From Aphelocoma coerulescens (Eukaryota > Chordata > Aves > Passeriformes > Corvidae): DNA of 64,000 nucleotides. The position numbers and the translations under genes were made by a program. The stretch is from contig NC_091015.1 of NCBI RefSeq assembly GCF_041296385.1, forward strand, positions 58,346,345 through 58,410,344, written 5' to 3'. This document shows positions 1 to 15,400 of the stretch, one piece after another (position 1 is the first letter of the stretch; each line of letters starts with the position of its first letter). The notes below the pieces were generated by a model that saw nothing but the letters and a program-made list of their open reading frames with translations, had not been told where the DNA came from and searched no databases.

Positions 1-385
1 AAAATAAACAAACCACCAAATTAAAGAGAAAACACATTGATGGTAAAAAAAAAAAAAAAAAAAAGATGTCAACAAAGAAAAATACACTGAAGTATTTAAG
101 AGGCAACTGCAATCAGATCCTTAGGAGGGTAGCCATCTTTCACTCCATTTGCTTTCTGAAATTTTAGCATTCACGTACACACCAAGGGTGCAAAAGCAGC
201 AGCAAATTCCCTGCTGTCACATCCTCTCAGCTCCAAATAACAGTGCAGACTGCAACCAGGATATTTTAGCATAACCTCCCTCAAACTGAATTTGTGTATT
301 TATAGATAATATCAGAGCACTGAAAACTACTTTAATTTACACTATGGACACCTTTAGAACCCAAAGCATAAAACATGGACTTTAC
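1..385 (-). other. PDCD6IP: PDCD6IP intron 11 (partial)
   Basis: Runs off the left edge without reaching the next exon. It holds a poly-A run at about 46-64 (poly-T in gene sense). Nothing else recognised. Confidence 0.85.
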
Positions 386-497
386 CTGCCCTCAAAGGCT
401 TATAGAGTTCATTGGATGGTGTTCTCTGCCAGCGTTCCTTGAATTTTGTTCGCAGGTCATTGTCTGTAGTTTCTTCTTCATCTAGTAATCTCAGAGA
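386..497 (-). CDS. PDCD6IP: PDCD6IP coding exon 11
   Basis: A 112-nt exon encoding residues 453-489 (SLRLLDEEETTDNDLRTKFK then ERWQRTPSNELYKPLRA) plus one base of codon 490. V domain. Acceptor CTCCTGCAG, donor GCAG|GTAAAG. Last coding exon visible before the left edge. Confidence 0.96.
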
Positions 498-3400
498 CTG
501 CAGGAGTAAAATGTTACATGCATTATAAGCTGTTTTAAACATAAAATAGCTTCAAAATAGGCAGTTAGTGTAGAAAACAGAAACTGCCTATACATCCTTT
601 ATAAATTTAATTTGACAAATACAAAGCAGGCATGAAATGGACAAATCATCCAAATTTCTTTAGAATGTTTTCCCAATGCTTCCCCCTCTCCACCAACAAA
701 TTTAAAAAAGAAAATATTTGTAAGGAAACATCCACATGTGACAGCACAGTTTTTGTATGGGCTGAACACTTTAATAGCATATTTTGAAAGTGCTATTAAA
801 GTTACAAGCATGTGAATAATTGTGCATTTTTTCTATTGCCTTTTAAAGCGAAGCATCCAGTGGAGATTTTTTAAAGACTGTTTTAGTATAGTGGGTTTTG
901 GGCTTACTTCATCTAAAATTTCTTTGTTCCTTTGCAGCAGTTCAGGCAGATCTTTAATCAGCTGATCAACAGTCTGAATTCCCCCCTGTTCAATCACAGA
1001 CTTAGACTTGTTCAAAATAGACTGAGGAACAGTATCCCCAGACACATCTTCGATAGCAGCAGGAAGGTTGAGGGAAGCCAACACACTGAAAAAGTCAACG
1101 TGTTAAATAAACAACTTTTTTCCTGAAAATAACACTGCTATCCAAACAAACAATCACACAGTCAATTATAATGGAAATGGAGTGCAATGTATGCCTGAAC
1201 TGAAATTTCAAACTGAAAACACTAAATATATTCCTGGCGTACACCTCACTAAAAACGCATTTCAAAGCTCTTAAAAAGCTAAAGAAATCCTAGTCTTTTA
1301 GCACTTACAAAACATGGCAAACATTTTAGGTAGTGACTGACTGGTAGACAGAAGAAACAACTGCCTTAAGTTACATTGTTATCTCTCAGACTGGTATAAT
1401 TTTTTTATAATTAGTTATTTTAAACAACAATTTTTTTTTTTTTAATGACCACTGGAATATGAAAATCCTTGTAGATTAATGGTGCTGGAAGCTTTTCTGA
1501 GCAAGTGTTGGACTCCCAAAAAATGAGTAAAGATGAAGTAAAAATAAATACTACTTGTTCTTAATAAGCTTTCATTTTTAACACTTACAGAAAAGTAGCT
1601 CTAAATCTCCCTGTTATGGTTTCAGTTTGCCAGCCTACCATACAGTAATGAAAAAACACTGCTATAATCTGGATATCTGCAGGCTGCAAGGCACCCAGGG
1701 CTTACAGGCTGTGCACAACCCCTCTTGAGAAACTTAACAAGAAGCCATATTTACCCATTTGCCAGATTTGTGGCTTCTCTCATCTGGGCTATTGACCTGT
1801 TTACCAGATCCGCTTTCCTCTGGTTATAAACGCTCACAGATTGCTGCACTTGCAATGGAACCATCTTCTCAAACAGGTCTGCAATTAAAGTAGTATAAAT
1901 TACACAAGTTGCGCTATGAAAGTAAAAGCACGCGAACATCTTCACAGCTTTTTTATATAGGTTGTACTACAGAGACTGACCTAAACAGTTTAAGTGACTG
2001 TCCTCCTCCTCCCCAAGATGCCTTTAAAAACAAAAATCTATTTTTAAAGGCCTTTAGATTTCAGTTTTTATGGCTGAAATTGAGTTAGAAATAATTTAAA
2101 GACAATATATTTAAATCAACTGCAGGGTTAAAAATCAGATTTGCCTTAAGGCTTCATTTCTAATTTTGTTTCTTTAAAGGAAAAATATGGGAAAGGTAAG
2201 AGAATAATTTTTTCACAACTCATCTGTACAGCCAACAAAGTAAAATTTTTCAACTTTATGGGAGACCACCAACTAGGTTAGTCCATATTGTATAACTTGG
2301 TACTGTCCCCTACAGAACTGTTCCTTCTGAAATTAAAGATTGGTTTAATATAGAAAATACAATTACTGAGAAAATCTTACATCTTTAAGAGAATTGTACA
2401 TTTCAGGCAAGAATTTTCAACCTGTGCTTTATTACACTTATCATCAAGAACAACAACAACAAACTGGAGAAACAAAACAGCAGTTTCAAAAACACTGCTA
2501 TACACGTAATACAATGGAAAAAGTAAATGTTTATTTTTGCATGGTACAAATGAACCTTGTCAGCCGTGTGTTTCACAAGGTAACAATTACCCTGTGCACT
2601 CCACACACTTCGCTTACCAGTGAATTTCTGACTGAGTGGAACAACAACAGGAGTAGACTTCACAAGACTGGCTTTTCCAATGGACTCCAAATCTTTCAGG
2701 TCAGGAACCCGGTCATGGTAAATGAAGTCATTGTCTTTTTTGGCAGCTGCAAGTGCACGGTTGATTTTGTCAACCAGATCTTTAACATTTATATATTCAT
2801 CATAGCGAGATGCCACCGTTTTGACCAAATCTGCTGCATGCTAAAAAAATTTAAAACACAGTTAAAATAATAGCTTTTCTTTCTCCCTTTCATATATTCT
2901 GAAGAAAACAGATGAGCATACAAAAAAGTTTCAAGCTCCATCCTGCACAAAGTTGATAAATGCATAATGGTAACTTTCAAGACGTCAACACGATCATCTT
3001 ATAGTCTGTCAACTTTCCTGCATATCAACAGATACACAGTGTACATGGATATTCACAATCAGTTGAAGCAGCATTTCACATATTTCTATTCCAAAAGATA
3101 TGGGGACTTGAAGGAAGTAGTTCATTTTAGCCTTTTTTGTTCTCTGCTGTACTTAAAACATGAGATGACCTTATTCATTACATCTGTATCTGAGTCCCTC
3201 TAGAAACCAGATATCGGAGGGAAAAAACTATAAAGACTAAAAAGAGAAATGTGTGCACAATTTTTAAAAATTACTCAGATTGAAAGCAGGATATCAGCAA
3301 AAGAACTAGGTATAGATCAGGTCAAATTTTAATGTTTGGAGGATTTTTAACAACATTATGTAGGAAAATTTAGTAACAAATCTGTCATATTAGCTGTACT

Positions 3401-6400
3401 GAGATATGAAGCCTATGCAAATGTAAACATAGATTTAACATATCAAGCAGTATCAAATTGCCCAAATACCACTAAAATACATCTTTATAAAAGTTACAGA
3501 GGTACCTTTCATCTTTCCAGCTGATAATAATTCGATTCATGTGATAAACATGCTCAGCATTTTCTGAACACATTTCATTCTTAGTTATTTGGATTTCAGA
3601 ACTCCAACTCAGCTTTTCAGGATTAAAAGTTTTTCCACATTTTTCAGAGAAGAAAGTTACTCACCTGTAACCTCCCAATTTCTTCACCAAATTTCTTCTG
3701 TTGTTTTGCCAGGATAGATTGATGGTATTCTGCATTGGCCTGCATAATGCAGTGCTTTGCTGCCAGAACAGGAAACACCTCCTGGAAATAAAAATACTGA
3801 CCAGGGGAAAGTCCAACCACATTAACCACCACAGACAACATGGGATGCAGGAAGAAAAAGGAAGAAGAAAAGGAAATTAGAATCACCCAATTAATAGTTT
3901 AGATAGGTTAAAACATTAGAGGTAAACATCAGAGACCATGTGGCTTTGCATGGATTGAATCTTATTTTTAATCTGCTGTTGCAAAATTCTTGGTGCCAAT
4001 TATTTTAGATGAACTATGATTTAAATTCAAGCCATGAAGTCACAACATTTACTTCAAAGATTAGAAATGCATGCATGTATTAGAAAGGACAGTTGCAAGA
4101 ACACATTCAAATACCCCCAAGACAAAGCCAAGACAGTGTTCTTAAGAAATGGAGGTGGGTCGAAAGATAGGTCTTCTAGGGTTTTTGTGGTTTGATTGTT
4201 TTATAACTAAACAAAGTAATTACACTTAAAACAGCAGGCAACAGGCCCATCAAGAAAGTAACTACAATTATGAAAGGAATGAGCAAAGAAAGAAGACCAG
4301 TAACTATTGACATGGAAAGCAACTTAAAAGTCATTTTTAGCCTTTTGATATAAATGCACTTATCTTTGCAGGAGTACCAACCAAGACATGAAGAAAACAT
4401 TACGCTGCAGCGCACAGTACAGACATGGTCTTAGATCAAGGATTTGGCCTTACTGTTTTATTTCTTAAATCAAGGAGCACTGGAAAACCAGAGTGATGTT
4501 TTAAAGACCTCAGTATACAAAGACCTGCTTCTTCACATCTGTGCAAACTTGCTGTTCCCCCAGAGATAAAAAAATAAAATTAAAAAAAAAGGGTAAATTT
4601 GGAAGACAAAGCTGTCTGGAAGGCCTTGCAACTGGAGTTCGACGTATCCAATCAACCTCGATGTCACACTCCTGAACACGTAACTGTTCTCAGAGCTGGT
4701 GTCAACCAGCAAACCTTATTATGCTCTTTCAAATAATCACTCGACACACTACTTTGCAACTGGAACAAGGAGCAGATCTACAGCTTAGAAAGGTATACAA
4801 CAACAAAAGATAAAGCAATGGCTTTATTATATCTCACTGCATGTCAAAAATCATAAGGAACGTAATACCTACAATAAGAAACATTCAAGGAACATGAGAA
4901 AGATCTTTCTACCTCTTCCAAAAGCAACAGCCTTCAAATGAAGAGTCAAGATTATATTGGGATACTTTACAAGTATCATGGATTGTTTTGGGGTAGTGCA
5001 AGAGAAGGCAGGCAGAAGGACAGAAGACACACGCTGACTTCCAGTCATGTTTTTCACTAACAGATGAGTGAACAGTATCTCTGTACTCATGCTGTACTCA
5101 ACATGAGAGCAAATTTCACATGAAAACACTGAAACTAGAAGCCAATTAGGCCCAAATAGAACGTGTTAGCTTGAAAACACATTTAGTAAGGCATTAAGTT
5201 CTAAGAATGCATCCCTAAATAACACCATAAACATTTCAAGTTCACTTTAATGAAATGCATTACAAATAAATGCACTTCATGTAATAAGATTTCACTTATT
5301 AAAAAAACCCACACTCTTCTGCCCCTTTGATTCTTCACTGTTTTTCAAATTACAGGTTCATTCTCCTTAAAAGCAGCAATATGCCAACTTTTCTTGAGGA
5401 CATATATTTTAAGTGTATTTCATTAGGTACACTGTAAATAATAACAGTTATTCACAATAACAACAGATCCCACATTATTTCCATGAGTTACTAACCTTGG
5501 GCAAAGTATCTTTATACTGGCACTGCTTGTAAGCATCACCATAGTAATCTGCAGCTTGATTTGCTAGTTTGGCTATGATACCATCTTTCATTTTATCTGT
5601 GGGGAGCAGGAGAAAAAACAAAGAACAATTAAGATCAGTTTTTACAACTGAACAGGTGATTATTTCATCTTCAAACAGAAATAACTGCATTTTAAGGGTA
5701 CAGCTTTACATCACAGCTCAAAGGTGGGATTCTTCCCTCTTGACATCCAGCAGCAGTTTCCAGAATTTCTACTTCAATCATGACACCAAAGGTTACATCA
5801 GTTGTACCAGAAATCTTTTGGCAGATGCAAGCATTTACGCAGGATTAAGAGTGATGCTTTACCTCAAACCAACGGCAAGCTGCCAATAAAAACCACAACA
5901 ATCCCACTCACAACTCTGGCAGCTTGTTCCCAGCCCTTCCCTGTGCCAGCACAAGCACTTGTGCAGCCATAGTCAAAGAATTTAGCTGAAATCTACTTAG
6001 CAAAATAGATTTTATTTTCAGCAGGATCTGTTCCTAACCCAGTTCCACGTCAGGACTCTGAAAAACTGCAACAGAGGAGAAGGGACTGGTCCTTTCCATT
6101 GCAGTCCACACCACTGTTAGCTTACAGCAACTATAGAAACAGCATTCCTAGACATAAATAACCACAGTTCCTCAAAGCCATATCCACTACTTCCTATCAG
6201 TGTATGTACCTATCTGCAGTGGTATCCCCTGCCTCACATCCTCACCCTGTTCCTGAAGCCAAAACTGTTAGAATAGGAACATTCTTCAACTCTCTATCTC
6301 CTTTTATAAAGGACATATGCATTACTGGTAGTGCAGGCCAGGGATTATCTTTAGCTCCTTTTATAAAGGAGGTAACCTCCCGCCTGCACCAGCAATTCAG

Positions 6401-9400
6401 CCTTCCAAGAGAAGGCAGGCAATCAATGCAAACATTGGCTGTCTGCTCTAAATAGCTGCCCTTACAAACAAGCACCCTCTGATTCAGGGGACTCTTAGGT
6501 GCTGACACACTGGTAAGCATGATATGGACTATGGCAAGATTAGGAATTTTGCAGAGTATGCTTAACCGCCAAAATTCAACCAAAAGAATTCCCAAGTGGT
6601 CTGCTCATACCAGCATATTCACATATCAATCTACCACATTTCAGACATGAGCTGTGACGTAATGTATTTAGCTTCTATGAGGTAAACATGTTTGAGGTAT
6701 GCCAGAAAGACCTTTTCACTGTGGAACAGGATTTAGAGGACAAACTGGGAGAAAAGAGCTTATGAGATCTATCACCTTACTTCTTTCCTAGAATGTTCCT
6801 GTCTGGTGCACTACATATTTAAGAAAACCAAACCACACAAAAAACCTAAATAACTTTTCTTTCTAGCCCCACCAAGTGTGCAGTAGTTGCATCTTCCTTC
6901 CTACAGCTGGAGCATTAGGAAAGGAAAAAATACTGGTGTATTAACTACATTTCCATTAAAAAAGAAAATGTTAGAGGAGAATCATTTGTCCATGCAGACA
7001 ACTCAGAACATCTTTCACCACCAGAAGCTTTAGTTTTTAATCAGATATCTTTAAAATATTGCAGCTACAATGCAAGCCTTGATTCAGAACAGCAAACATG
7101 CAGACTTAAAGACACTTAAAGTAAGCATTAGGAAAGGTTCAGAAATTAAAGAATTGGTCTGTAGCTATGTAATGAAGTTAGATGCGACTGACCAATTTGG
7201 CTTTTGCCAAACACTCGTGCTTTCTTTCAACTTCTAAATAAACTCAGTTCTATCAGAAATACCATTACAGCTTGTAAGCTGATAAATGGACTATCTCACA
7301 TGAGAGAAAACCCAGAAAATTCCAAGTAAGGTAAATAGCCAATGCAGCAAGAAGCTTAATTTCTATTTTGAGATCTAACTTTGAAGGATTTGAGCTTGAA
7401 AAACAGGTTTTTGAAATTAATCATGTTGTCAAACATGATTCTTCACAAAATATCTTTCCCCCCATGGAAAAGAACCTAAATCCAGCAAAATCTACAGCCT
7501 TCATTATCAGACGATTATGAACCTTATTGACCTTCAAACACTGTCAGACTTGTGGTCTTAGGAGTAATCACAAGAATCTTCAGTTCACTGGGCACATCTG
7601 GGGTTTGGATTAGCCTTGTTTTGTCTTTTTTATGTTTCGGAAAAGAAGAAATTGAGAAAGTGACAATCTATTTGTCAGGCAAAATGAGGGAAGCACCTGC
7701 TCTGTTTCTGAAGGAAACATTTCAGGCATTTGTTACACAAATTTATTTCAAAGCAATGTCCAAACTGCCAGAGACTAAAGTACTGCTACCAGCATGATAA
7801 AGAACAAACATAACTTATCAGTTGGCTGAAGGACAACAGTTTCTTGTTGAGATTCTCCTAAAGGCAGAAAGGCGACAAGAATTTTCAGGGATCTTCCCTG
7901 GGAAGACAAGAAGCATCCCAAGTAAGATAACCCATGTCTTCCTCCAAAGTATTCCAAATTATGTCAGGAGAGAGAGCCACTTGTGGGCAATCACATAAGA
8001 CCTCTATGTCCTTAGTTCTACTTTTAGATATCTCTAACTGCTAGATGCACAACTTTTTCTAAACAAAGAGAGAAGAGCAAAAGAGGAAGAAATTTTGTAT
8101 CAAAGATAGTACCATCCCACAGAAAATTTCTTTGAAGCATAAGTTCTCTAATAGCTGTATTAAGATAGCTAAACTTTGAATGAGTATTTCACAATCAACC
8201 CTTAACAACTAGTGAAGTAATTTTTTGTTCTACCTGCAAAATTTCCCTCTCCAAGATCAACTGGACATTCTAAAAGACTTGGTCAAAGAGTTCCTCTGTT
8301 AAAAGCAGAAACAACAAAACAGAATTTGTTTCCCTTCAACTCTTAGGAAATTTCCTTTGTTTCTAGCACAGTCATTTCTTTCTAAATTCTCATAAAATCA
8401 CTCCCTAGACAGAGAAGGGGAGGCATACTTGCACAATCCCTTATGCACCATTTTTAGTACTCTCAGTTCTTTCAGAGAATGTCTTTTGTTTTCAAGGGGG
8501 GAGTGGAAAAAATATAATTCAGCAATATCCTTTGTAAAGATGAAGGAAGACTATTGGTTTTGGACATGAAAAGGCAGATAGGAGAACCGCATTGTCAGGT
8601 GAACCTTAAACAAATTCTTACGGGACATCTGTATTTTGTGCTTAATGACCATCAAGGAGCAAGGAGAAAATCAGTAAAGGCAAATATAAAAACTTCTGAA
8701 ACACGCTTTACAGGCTCTTAGTAACTTAAAACACTTCTAAGTTTTTGTGGAAGTTGTAACACACACTTAAATATATAAGCCAAAAACTAAAATATACCTC
8801 TTGTTGCTTTCAAAAAAAAGACTTCTTGGGCTTGAGCCAGCATAATAAGACTGAGAGTCCCAACTGTGTCTGGAGAGATGTCCACTGTAGGTTCTCGATT
8901 CAAGGCTGACAAAACTGTGTCTTTAATGTGTTGAAAAGCACCACTAGCAAACTAAGTAAAACAAAATAATATATTATCATCCATTGTTTTCATACACATT
9001 TTCTCACTAACAAATATAATATACATAAAAGTAAAAAAAAAAAAATTCTTTGGTGTATGGTGTCCCATTTATTGTTTAGCCACTAAACACAACTCCTTGT
9101 GACCTCTTGTTCTTGTAGCCACTTAAAATGAGACACTTATCATGACAGACTGTAAATAATGGTATACTGGTTACACCTAACAGCCTAAGATTTTAATGCA
9201 TTCCAGAAAGAAGAAAGGGATTATTACTGTATAACTTGTGAAAACTCAAATTTATATTAGCTAAAATTTTTAAATCTTAAGCTGAAGGTTTAGTTACCAA
9301 CTCACTTGAGGGAAGGAGTATGGGGAACTCTGTAGAATTATATCCTCCAAATCTGATAAACAAGTATGAGACAAGACCAGGTACACAGCCAATCCATCTT

Positions 9401-12400
9401 TACAGTTCAGAGCAGGAAAGTATGTACATATATATATATATTTTTATATATATACATATATGTATGTAGCTTTAAAATTGAGAGATACTTGTTTGATGTT
9501 TTAAGAATACAAATTCTAAATTTGTAAGCAGAAGCAGGGAGCCTCTGTACCTGATAGTGCTTAGCTGCAGCTTTTAGCCCTTCATCGTTATCCAGATTCT
9601 GTTCTGCTGCAATCTGGCTTGCCAATGCTCCACAGTTGAACAAAACACAGGTCTTCTCATATCCCAAACTTGCCAGAGCTGCAGGCAAGACAAACAGTTA
9701 GCCAGACTGTTAAGAAAATAAACTTCAGTTCTCTAGCATCCTACAGATGAGGCCGACACTATGATTATCACTAAACGTGTTAACAGTTTCAAGTGAAAAA
9801 CAAACAAACAAACAAACCCCTGATCTTACTGAACTTTTCAAGTCAATGTTGTCTTCATTCTGAAGGTTTTACAAAGTCTAATTTAGTACTACCACGAAAT
9901 GCTTCCATGTGAGAAACTACAGAAAGCGACACAAAGCACGAAAGCAACAGCATGAAAATGTACACAAAATAATTTCGAAGTCTTCCTAATTCGAGCACGG
10001 CTCTTTGGCTCTTGAAGCATTACCGAGAGGTCATCTTAAATATGAACTTGCACACATTAATCACTTTGCAATAACTGAGCACTTACAAACACTTTTACAT
10101 GTTCTGTTTTCTATCTATTGAAATATAGGGAATTTTTCACTTTTAAAGCTATTGTTTCAGGCTTAAAATGCTGACAAATATCTTCATTATACATGTACTG
10201 AAACAGTTAGGGATTTACTTAATTAAAACTTGAGCTCGCTAGACAACAGCGCAGAATGTCCAGAAGCGACTCCTGCAGTACTTCATAGCTCCAGAGGATG
10301 GAGCCCACACTTCTAGAACCAGAAATACCTGAACAGGAACCATTTTGAATATTAATTGCTTTCAAAAGGTTATTTGCCCTACACAAGTGCTTGAAAAAAG
10401 CAAATACTGCAGATACTAGTCTCCTACTAGTATCAAAAAGTGTCTAGACAGTCCTCTTGGAGAACACAGAAGTGACAACTAGTGAATTTTAATTTCACAA
10501 ACCCAGGTACAGATATCCTTAAAACATGAAGGCACTAAAGATGTATATTTGTTTCACTTCACTGACATTCAGCCTCCTTAAACAGCTACATATTTATCTA
10601 ACGCATCTCTGAAGCTTGTATGTTAGTGCTCACTAACCTGTACTAAGTTTTCAGACAAGCCAGCCTAAATCTAACATGCCCTTTTTCCTATTTGTTTCCA
10701 AGTGAATTACACTGTCACAGTCACTATTTTATCAAGAGAATATTAATTTATCTAGATAATCTCCCTTCTATAAGTTTATTTTCCAGAATTTTTCTAAAAA
10801 TAAGATCTTGAACTCAGACAAAAGTTGTTTAGTCTTTGAAAAGACTAAAAGACAAGATGGGAAAGAAAATACGGCTTTAAAGCTTCTGAAGTGCAGAATT
10901 ACTCTATACTCTGGACTGCACCTCAAGTGTGATTTACTACAGCAATACAGATTTTCTACAGACTCATCTGTTTATGGCACCGCCAATTAACTTAGTCAAC
11001 ATATTTCAGATTACATGCCATGCTGTGAACTCGGTCACTTTTCAAGCAGTCACTTGAAAGCAGTATCTGTCAGCTACCACTGTGATACAGACTTGGGATC
11101 CAGGGGAAGGTGGGAAGAAAACAGTTCGGCACCACAGCAAGAGCCAGAACTCTCAAGTTGCATCCCTGCATCTTGTTGCCACGGAAGTCTCAGGAGTTTT
11201 ACACTGAATTTCTATCTGGAGACTTCTCTTAGCAGTCAAGAGAAATTTTGCTCCCTTGATTATTGATAGCTTTGCTTTACACTCAGAAATCTCACCACCC
11301 ATTCTGATCTCCTTTTGTTAATTTCTTTCCACGAGGATCTGCTTTAAAGTTTCAAAATGACCCTTATCCCACTGCTTGTTAACTGAGCATTACTCACATC
11401 TCAGTTAAGAACTTCCTTGATATTTGACACGGACTGTTGCATAAATCTCTGGTCATCTACCGCACAGATTATTTAGACTAGTATATAATTAACCTGCAGA
11501 CAAGCAAGCTTCTCAAGCTGCAGTAACACCATATTTATTCAAATTCTCACAGTAATCATCATTGTTATGGTTACTGGGTTTTTTCTCACAATTATTACAG
11601 ATCTCTGGTGATTCACAGACTATGTTTACATCATAACTAAATATTCTCAACGTTACTATGAAACTGATTCAGTCCTCATTAAATGTTAGCCCCAAAGAAG
11701 AAAGAACCAACCAAATTCTGAGAGAAAAAAAAACAGAGCATCTTCAGGAAGGTCTCTGATTACCCAGGACTTCTTATAACAGTTGGAACAGAAAGCAAGG
11801 ATCATCTGAGCATGCATAGGTATGTGGTATATTGTTACACATATAGTTGTATACATACATATACATGTTGTATATATACATAACAATCACAGCTGTTAAC
11901 ATGTGTATTCAGAACACAAAACTGCAAAGACTTCCAGTAGCTGCTAAGAGAGAGCTGTATAAAGGCACCAAAAACTTTCATAAAAATAGAGTAATGTTCA
12001 AATATTTTATTCAGGCTTTGTCTGGAACCTCAAAATTGCAATGGTCATCTTGCAATACTAATCATGATGAACATTTAGGTACAAATACTAAAGAGTGATG
12101 ACACACAACTGAACCGCTCCTCACTTACTCAAAAGGATTTAGTCTTACTTCTCTATTGGCAAGTGTCCCAAATCCATTTCATGACCCTGAATTTGTAGTG
12201 CAGACTTGTCCCTATGTGACTAAAACAAATCAGACTCATTATGTTTTCAGGGAAAAAACACAATTTTTTTTCTTTTCAAGTGTTCAAATCTGTAGGAAAA
12301 TGTTTTTAAAAGAAGTGATAGAAGGGTAATTTCTGAGCACAGGCAAGTAATTCTATTCTCTTGAACAAAATGTGGTATCAAGACTAGGTTACTGAGCCAG

Positions 12401-15400
12401 CTACCATCACTCCCCTTCTGGAGGGGACTCACTCACTCATAAGGACACTTCATAACGATCTTACTCATTTAGAACAGGAAGAGCTGCATTACCCAAAATC
12501 TACTGAATCTTAATATTAACATGAACCATTCTGATTAGTATCAATTGGAGTTATTCCCAGAAAAAGTCTGAGAAGCAGATAGTACAACTACTATCAGACT
12601 GCACATCTATTTGGGCCTCTGGAAATCTAATATTAAATCTCAATTTTATAAAAATTCTTTGCATGGTGCTCATTTGTTCATTATCAATGTTGAAGTGATT
12701 AATTTGTTATCAATATAGTTGAACTCATTTGAAAGCTGTGTTGAGAAAGCTAGAAAGACTATTAATTCCACTACATAAAAATATTCTCAAGGTTTAGTAT
12801 CATTAATACTTGTTTTTTTGGTACATTCACATACCCAGTTTGGCAGATCCTCCAAAAAGTGATCCTTTATCAAAAGCATCTTTCCACGTAAATGTTACAC
12901 AGACCTGGAAGTTGTGAAAAAGAAAGATCTTTATCCCTAAAATCAAATATTAAATCATCTTAAAATATCCCAAATTTATGTATTTAGCCCTTACATTCTA
13001 ACTTCATAAAATCTTTCATTCACTTGCAACATTACAAACATTCTCAAAGTTTCAGGAAATCATCAACAGGTATTCAAAACAAAAATTATTCTACCTTTTT
13101 TCCTTCCTGTTAGGTTGCTCAAAACATTTCAAGTAGACAAGACAGAAATTCTCAGAATTATCTTTCAGCTCTGTTCCTATTCTGAGCACCAGATAAATTT
13201 GTTTCCAAACAAGATACTCCTCTCCCAGTACGTCTGATGGGTTGGTATAATCAGATTTTAATGAAACCACCCAACCAGGCAGTTTCCAATGTGCCAAATC
13301 ACCAGTGCATTCAGATCTGTTGTGCAACACCAAAATCCACTCATTGTTATGAGCAAATTCAATAGCAGCATTATCAGGAATACCCTCAGGAAAGAGAATG
13401 CTGCTAGAAACAGTGTGTTTTATTCATACTTCCAGCATATACTTCAGAGGCAATGCAAATACTTCACAGAATCTGCTTTCAAGTTCCACAATTTGATTCC
13501 TTATTCAGCTGATCAAGTAATTGTAGGCAACTGGTATCAAACCAGAAAAGATGGCAGACTTCCTCAGTTTGAAGTGCTTGGAGAGAATTACGTCAGAAAG
13601 AGCAACAGTACTGCTTGAAAGTGTATTTTCCTCCAGCAGCAATGCTAGTGCAGGGTGTTCTGGTCCCCAGCTGCATTGCTGCTTCCACTGACTACTTCTC
13701 CCCTTGAGTGGAACAGTTTACAGACATGTAGATTTTGCTGTCTAAGTTTTCCAGTTTTCCTTTCCTCAAGGTCTATAGATTTCCATAGCAAAACACTTGC
13801 TCACTGAAAACCAATGTTCTTGGCTGCAAGTGAATGCAGCTACATGCAAAACTCACTTAGAAGTTAGATTAAAATTACTTATAACCTGTCAGACTGAAAG
13901 AAATTTTTCCTTTTAATCATAATATTACCATTTAACTATGATCTGATGATTTGATAAAGAAATATAAATTCTGTAATATTTGTAAACACATTGAAAGAAA
14001 ACCCACACCTTTTCCCAACAAAACACAGGAGCCTACAGATCTGTTCCAGTCTCTACCTGCAAAAGCCTTCAATAGATACAGCTGAATTTCTCTGAAGAGA
14101 CATGATTCCAAAGAAATATGGTAGGGAAAAAACCCAAACCTTAATGGACACCACACCTATACAAAAACTATGTCATGCAGAGGCAGGAATAAAGTGATAA
14201 GCTCTTAAATGGATTATTCTGTTAACTGTTGTGAATGAAACATCTGTCCTGCTTCAAAAAACAAAGATCGTATTCCATCCATTTCCTTAGGTTTTCCCAT
14301 AAAAATCATGAATTTAAAAGCCTTTAAAACACAGTATGAAATAGACTTCTTGGAAAGCAGAGAGTTGAACAGGAATCAGCACAGCCCAACTCTTTCTGCC
14401 CTAGACACAGTGATCACTAGCCAAAACCAAAATGTTTCTCTAGCTGTAAAAGATAACTAAGGCCACTAGAGGTGAAGTTTCAGCATAGAGTGTATGTGAG
14501 CACCAACTAGAAAATGAACAGAGATTAGGAAAATAAGGCTCAAAGAGATTAGATGTCTTGTTCAATAAAGTACTCATTAGAGGATTAGGTACAGGCTTGG
14601 AAGTCATACATCATAGGTGCCAGGATTCAGTTTACTGGTTTGGTAAGTTTTCTCACCTGATTTTCAGAGAATGGAAACTTTGGTTCAATGGAACACAGCT
14701 GATCATAGTATCTACAAAAAAAAAAAAAAAAAAGGAAAGGAACACAGAGATATTAGACAAATGAAATTAATAATTTTGGTTTATTAAACTGGCTTGTAAG
14801 GCAGGGAAAAGGGCACAAAAATCCTACACACAAGTAGGTTGAGAAGCTCATTTGTAGCAATGAAGGGTTTGCAGGACAGACAGAATTTCTATCTAAAGGG
14901 ATTTTTTCAGTAGAGGAACCAGTTCAACAGGAGGTAGCTTTTCACCCCTGTCTCAATCAAAAGTAAAACAGTATCACAGACAAAGCTGACCCAGACATCA
15001 CTACCTGGTGAATTAGAAGAGTATCATGCAAAGGAGTCCCTGTATACATACCGGCAGACAATGAATACATTAAGTCATGCTGCAAAAGTAAATTAAGTAC
15101 AGCATTTAACATAATATTAACATGCTACACTGTACTCTCTTGATCTGAACATTGTAACCCAATTTCAATGTCTTTGAAATAGAGGCCATTTGCAATAGAG
15201 GCCTCAGTACCAACTGGAGAGACTAATCCTTGATAAAATTCTTTAGTTGTAAACTTATTTTTCATTGGAATACATTCTAGTAGTCACAGTGAATTAAACC
15301 CACAATTTCTCTGTGCCAATATTTTGTCTAGTCACAGTGGAAGATGTTTAGGAAAGGATGCCAGGAAGATAATAGAGTGAGTATAGCATAGTCCCTCACA

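Noticed and set aside
7552..7797. 81-codon plus-strand frame inside PDCD6IP intron 5 as a nested gene
   Set aside because: No domain, no promoter or splice features, and typical intronic base composition.
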